Shown in pieces: positions 61,358 to 64,000 of a stretch of 64,000 bases of DNA (the first letter of the stretch is position 1; every line of letters starts with the position of its first letter). A model generated the notes under the pieces. That model did no database searches and was not told the origin of the DNA. It worked only from the letters and a program-made list of their open reading frames with translations. The position numbers and the translations under genes were made by a program. This stretch comes from Agrobacterium tumefaciens str. B6. Lineage in GTDB: Bacteria > Pseudomonadota > Alphaproteobacteria > Rhizobiales > Rhizobiaceae. The stretch is taken from the NCBI RefSeq assembly GCF_001541315.1, contig NZ_LMVK01000002.1, positions 62,001 through 126,000 of the forward strand, read 5' to 3'.

Positions 61358-62236
61358 TTACTGGACGGGGATGACGTCGACGGCCTGTTTTATCTGCTGG
61401 TTGCCATAGCTCTTCAAGACGCCGATGACCGGGGCGACATCGGAATAATCCCGGCCATAACCGACGACGATGTGGTCGCTTCCCGCGACGATATCATTGG
61501 TGGGATCGAGCTCCAGATAACCGGCTGCCTCGCCGCACCAGATGCGAACCCAGGCATGCATGGCATCGGCGCCTTCCAGCCGTTCCTTGCCCGGTGGGGG
61601 AATGGTACGCAGGAAGCCGCTGACATATCCGGCGGGAATGCCGAGGCTGCGCAGCGCCATGATCATGATATGCGAAAAATCCTGACACACGCCGCGCTTC
61701 AGCTTGAAGGCTTCCGATGGCGTCGTATCCACCGTCGTCGCCTCGCCATCATAGGTGAAATCCCTGTGGATGCGTTTGCACAGAGAGCGCGCGATTTCGC
61801 GAATGGTCATTCCGGGTTTCAGCAACTCCCGGGCATAGGCGGATATCGCCGCGTCCATTCCAATCCTCGGGCTTGCGCCAATGAAATGGTGCGGCGACTG
61901 GGAATCGAGCGACCAGACATCGGCAAGCTCCTGCGGCAGGCGGTAAAGCTCCGGAGAGAAATCCGCCGTCAGCGCCGGTGCCTCCACCATCACGCGGGCC
62001 TGCATGCGGATGTCGAGTTTTTCATGCGGCGCGCGCAGATGCACCGAGGTCGCCGATTGATGAAAGAAATCATCGAAGGCGACACGTTCTTCCGGCGTCG
62101 GCGAAACATCGATGGAACCGGCGACAAGCCGCTGCCGGCCGGGAATGGAGAGCGGCAGAACGCGGATGATGTGGCGCGCGCCGTGGGCCGGTGTGTCGTA
62201 GGTGTAACCCATATGCAGGGAAAGGTCGTAGAGCAT
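61358..62236 (-). CDS. Transglutaminase-like cysteine protease
   Basis: A 292-residue protein. A beta-rich N-terminal domain (YDLSLHMGYTYDTPAHGARHIIRVLPL) is followed by the transglutaminase core with Cys in LKRGVCQDFSHIM, His in GADAMHAWV and Asp in LELDPTND. Bacterial members are usually peptidases rather than cross-linkers. Start 62236 is preferred to one 11 codons upstream because it begins the conserved beta-strand and lies just past the stop of the adjacent gene. This pairing with an alpha-E / ATP-grasp protein is common in alphaproteobacteria. Function undetermined. Confidence 0.87.
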   Translation of the reverse strand: MLYDLSLHMGYTYDTPAHGARHIIRVLPLSIPGRQRLVAGSIDVSPTPEERVAFDDFFHQSATSVHLRAPHEKLDIRMQARVMVEAPALTADFSPELYRLPQELADVWSLDSQSPHHFIGASPRIGMDAAISAYARELLKPGMTIREIARSLCKRIHRDFTYDGEATTVDTTPSEAFKLKRGVCQDFSHIMIMALRSLGIPAGYVSGFLRTIPPPGKERLEGADAMHAWVRIWCGEAAGYLELDPTNDIVAGSDHIVVGYGRDYSDVAPVIGVLKSYGNQQIKQAVDVIPVQ

Positions 62237-62240
62237 AGGA

Positions 62241-64000
62241 TTATCCGAGATAGGTTCGGGCAAGAACATCGGAGAGATGTTCCATATCGGTTTCGAGCTG
62301 ACGATAGATCGCGCCGTTCATGTTTTCAGGCGTCATGACCGCCAGCCCGGAATGCAGGCGCATCGCCTCGCGGTAGAAGGGCGACATCTGGCCATTGACG
62401 AAGGCGTTCGGAAGCTGCTCCACCTCGGTGCGGATCTCGTTCAGCTGGAACAGGATCGAACGGGGATTGAGCGGGTCGAGCGCCAGAAGATCGGTCACGG
62501 TCAGGCCGGCCGTGCTGACATTGTAGCGGCGGCGATGGGTCATGACGCTGTCACCGATTTCGAGCAGCATGTCATAGGAACCGTCAGGCGCATCCGGGCC
62601 GGTCATATGGCCGAGAAGACGTGTCATATGCAGGCCACGTTCGAGATAACGGCCGATCGACAGGAAACGCCAGCCGGTAAAGCGATACATGTTTTCGTGC
62701 ACGAGACCGGCAAAGCCCGCAAGTTTGCGCAAGAGGATCGTCATGGCATGGGTGGCATCATCGCCGGGGGCCACTTTCGCGTGGAAGCGGCGGGCAGTCT
62801 TGGCAAGATCGTTCAGCGCCAGCCATCCGTCAGGCGAAAAGCGGTCGCGGATATTGCTGGCGGAATAAAGCGCGCTGTTGATGTTGTTCAACAGGCTTTC
62901 CGGCACGGCATCGTTCATCTCCACGTCCAGCGCTTCGAGATAATGCGTCACATGGGCGAGCAGCGGCTGGCGTGGATCAGCGGATTCGGCATAACGTCCA
63001 TGCCAGGCGCGCAGGATGCGCAGGGCGCCTTCCGAGCGTTCGATATAACGGCCAAGCCAGAAGAGATTGTCGGCCGCACGGCTTGGCAGGCTTCCGGGCA
63101 TGTTGCGGGTGAAGCTCTCCTCTGCGGGCAGAAGCGTGGTGCGTTCCACCGGCTTGTCGCTGACGATCCAGACAACCGCCGCGCCTCCGCCAGATTGCAT
63201 GGCGATTGCGGAAACGTCGTCGCCGCTTCCAATCCGTGCGAAGCCACCCGGCATGATCTGCCAGCCATCCTGGGTGCGGGCGGCAAAAACGCGAAGGCTC
63301 ATCGGGCGCGGCACGAGCTTGTTCTCGATATAGGCCGGGGTGGTTGAAAGCTTTACCACTTCCTGCCCGACCAGCCTGTGGCCGTCGGAGGCAAGCCAGT
63401 CGCTGATCGATTCCTTTGCCGTTTCCCGCAGCGAAGAGCCGAGCACGGATTGGCCGTTATCGTCAAAGAAAGGCATCCGCGAATAGGCCGGGCCGATGAC
63501 CATACCTTCGATATTGCCGGCAACATGGCGGCGCTCGGCCTCCTGCCCGCACCACCAGGTGGCGATGGAGGGCAGCTTCAGTTCCTCGCCCAGAATGTGG
63601 CGGCAGATGCGCGGCATGAAGGCGAGCAGCGCCCGCGTTTCGAGAATGCCGCTGCCAAGTGCGTTGACGATGGTCAGCGCTTCATTGCGCAGCGCCTGCA
63701 CCATGCCCGGCGTGCCGATATGGGATTGCTGGTTGAGTTCCAGCGGATCGGAATAGGAAGCGTCCAGACGCCGCCAGAGAACGCCGACGGGTTTGAGCCC
63801 CGCCACGGTTCTGACCATGACGCGGCCGTTGACGACGGTGAGGTCCTCGCCCTCCAGCAGCATGAAGCCGAGATAACGGGCGATATAGGCGTGTTCGAAA
63901 TAGGTCTCGTTGGCGGGGCCGGGCGTCAGCACCGCGATGCGGTCGTCAGGGTGTTTCCGGTGCGCCTGCAGCGTATCGCGGAAAGCGCCGAAAAACGACG
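62241..64000 (-). CDS. Circularly permuted ATP-grasp / alpha-E fusion protein (partial, 5' end outside the window)
   Basis: The frame is open to the end of the window (586 residues are visible, with no start). Upstream of a GTG at 63932 the frame continues as FFGAFRDTLQAHRKHPDDRIAVLTPGP, so the gene is longer than that. The first part is the C-terminal end of a circularly permuted type-2 ATP-grasp domain (HAYIARYLGFMLLEGEDL, ALLAFMPRICRHILGEELKLPSIATWWCG), followed from about residue 300 by the helical alpha-E domain (SRAADNLFWLGRYIERSEGALR, YNVSTAGLTVTDLLALDPLNPRS). ATP-grasp members ligate carboxylates to amines. It forms an operon with the transglutaminase-like protein (4-base gap). Confidence 0.88.
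   Translation of the reverse strand, partial: SFFGAFRDTLQAHRKHPDDRIAVLTPGPANETYFEHAYIARYLGFMLLEGEDLTVVNGRVMVRTVAGLKPVGVLWRRLDASYSDPLELNQQSHIGTPGMVQALRNEALTIVNALGSGILETRALLAFMPRICRHILGEELKLPSIATWWCGQEAERRHVAGNIEGMVIGPAYSRMPFFDDNGQSVLGSSLRETAKESISDWLASDGHRLVGQEVVKLSTTPAYIENKLVPRPMSLRVFAARTQDGWQIMPGGFARIGSGDDVSAIAMQSGGGAAVVWIVSDKPVERTTLLPAEESFTRNMPGSLPSRAADNLFWLGRYIERSEGALRILRAWHGRYAESADPRQPLLAHVTHYLEALDVEMNDAVPESLLNNINSALYSASNIRDRFSPDGWLALNDLAKTARRFHAKVAPGDDATHAMTILLRKLAGFAGLVHENMYRFTGWRFLSIGRYLERGLHMTRLLGHMTGPDAPDGSYDMLLEIGDSVMTHRRRYNVSTAGLTVTDLLALDPLNPRSILFQLNEIRTEVEQLPNAFVNGQMSPFYREAMRLHSGLAVMTPENMNGAIYRQLETDMEHLSDVLARTYLG

Overview
The window looks like a chromosomal segment of a member of the Rhizobiaceae, most like Agrobacterium/Rhizobium. 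This is inferred from high G+C, dense operons of ABC and TTT uptake systems next to sugar and organic-acid dehydrogenases, SorC, LysR, FadR and MarR-type regulators, and the transglutaminase / alpha-E protein pair. No phage, insertion sequence, CRISPR array or integrase was seen. The window opens with the tail of a response-regulator-like gene and a tRNA-Val(GAC) with its own terminator, and ends inside an ATP-grasp/alpha-E gene on the minus strand.

Region 1 (0.5-10.4 kb, plus strand) is a sugar or polyol catabolic locus. It holds a ribose-type ABC importer (binding protein, double ATPase, permease), a SorC regulator, an aldo/keto reductase, a GlpD-like FAD dehydrogenase, a Schiff-base aldolase and an FGGY kinase resembling L-xylulose kinase. 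Two related 31-bp elements upstream of the binding-protein gene are good candidates for the SorC operator. A chemoreceptor follows.

Region 2 (12.9-27.2 kb) holds a LysR regulator, a minus-strand aminotransferase-SDR operon, a plus-strand polyamine-type ABC importer, and a minus-strand operon coding for biotin carrier, biotin carboxylase, a second carrier-like protein and PxpB/PxpC/PxpA homologues. The second carrier has lost the biotinyl lysine motif, and the PxpA homologue has diverged at a conserved motif, so this may be a biotin-dependent carboxylase-hydrolase other than ordinary 5-oxoprolinase. Two paralogous EamA transporters sit tail to tail beside it.

Region 3 (27.4-40.8 kb, plus strand) holds two organic-acid uptake and oxidation operons. 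The first is LysR, TctC, an RraA/HMG-aldolase homologue, TctB, TctA, a DenD-like dehydrogenase, an SDR and a 2-hydroxyacid dehydrogenase. The second is an SDR, an amino-acid-type ABC importer, a second RraA homologue and an L-idonate-dehydrogenase-like enzyme. The first TctC ribosome site lies in a perfect hairpin.

Region 4 (40.8-58.1 kb) starts with a MarR-GNAT fusion with an obvious operator and a small membrane protein. It continues with what appears to be a uronate-oligosaccharide utilisation locus: a carbohydrate ABC importer with its ATPase, a YesL-like protein, GH88, DUF2264, a hexapeptide-acyltransferase fusion and an FMN hydroxyacid oxidase on the minus strand, then a divergent heparinase II/III-like lyase with a discoidin-like partner, a FadR-type regulator and a D-lactate-type dehydrogenase. 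None of the degradative enzymes shows a signal peptide, so breakdown probably occurs in the cytoplasm after import.

Region 5 (58.2-64 kb, minus strand) holds an ABC-F protein, a TadG-like vWA membrane protein, a transglutaminase-like protease and the partial ATP-grasp/alpha-E protein.

A recurring feature is a strong hairpin immediately 3' of a binding-protein gene or between operon genes (1592-1615, 30086-30113, 38948-38970, 47161-47187), suggesting that binding proteins are made in excess by differential mRNA stability or partial termination.
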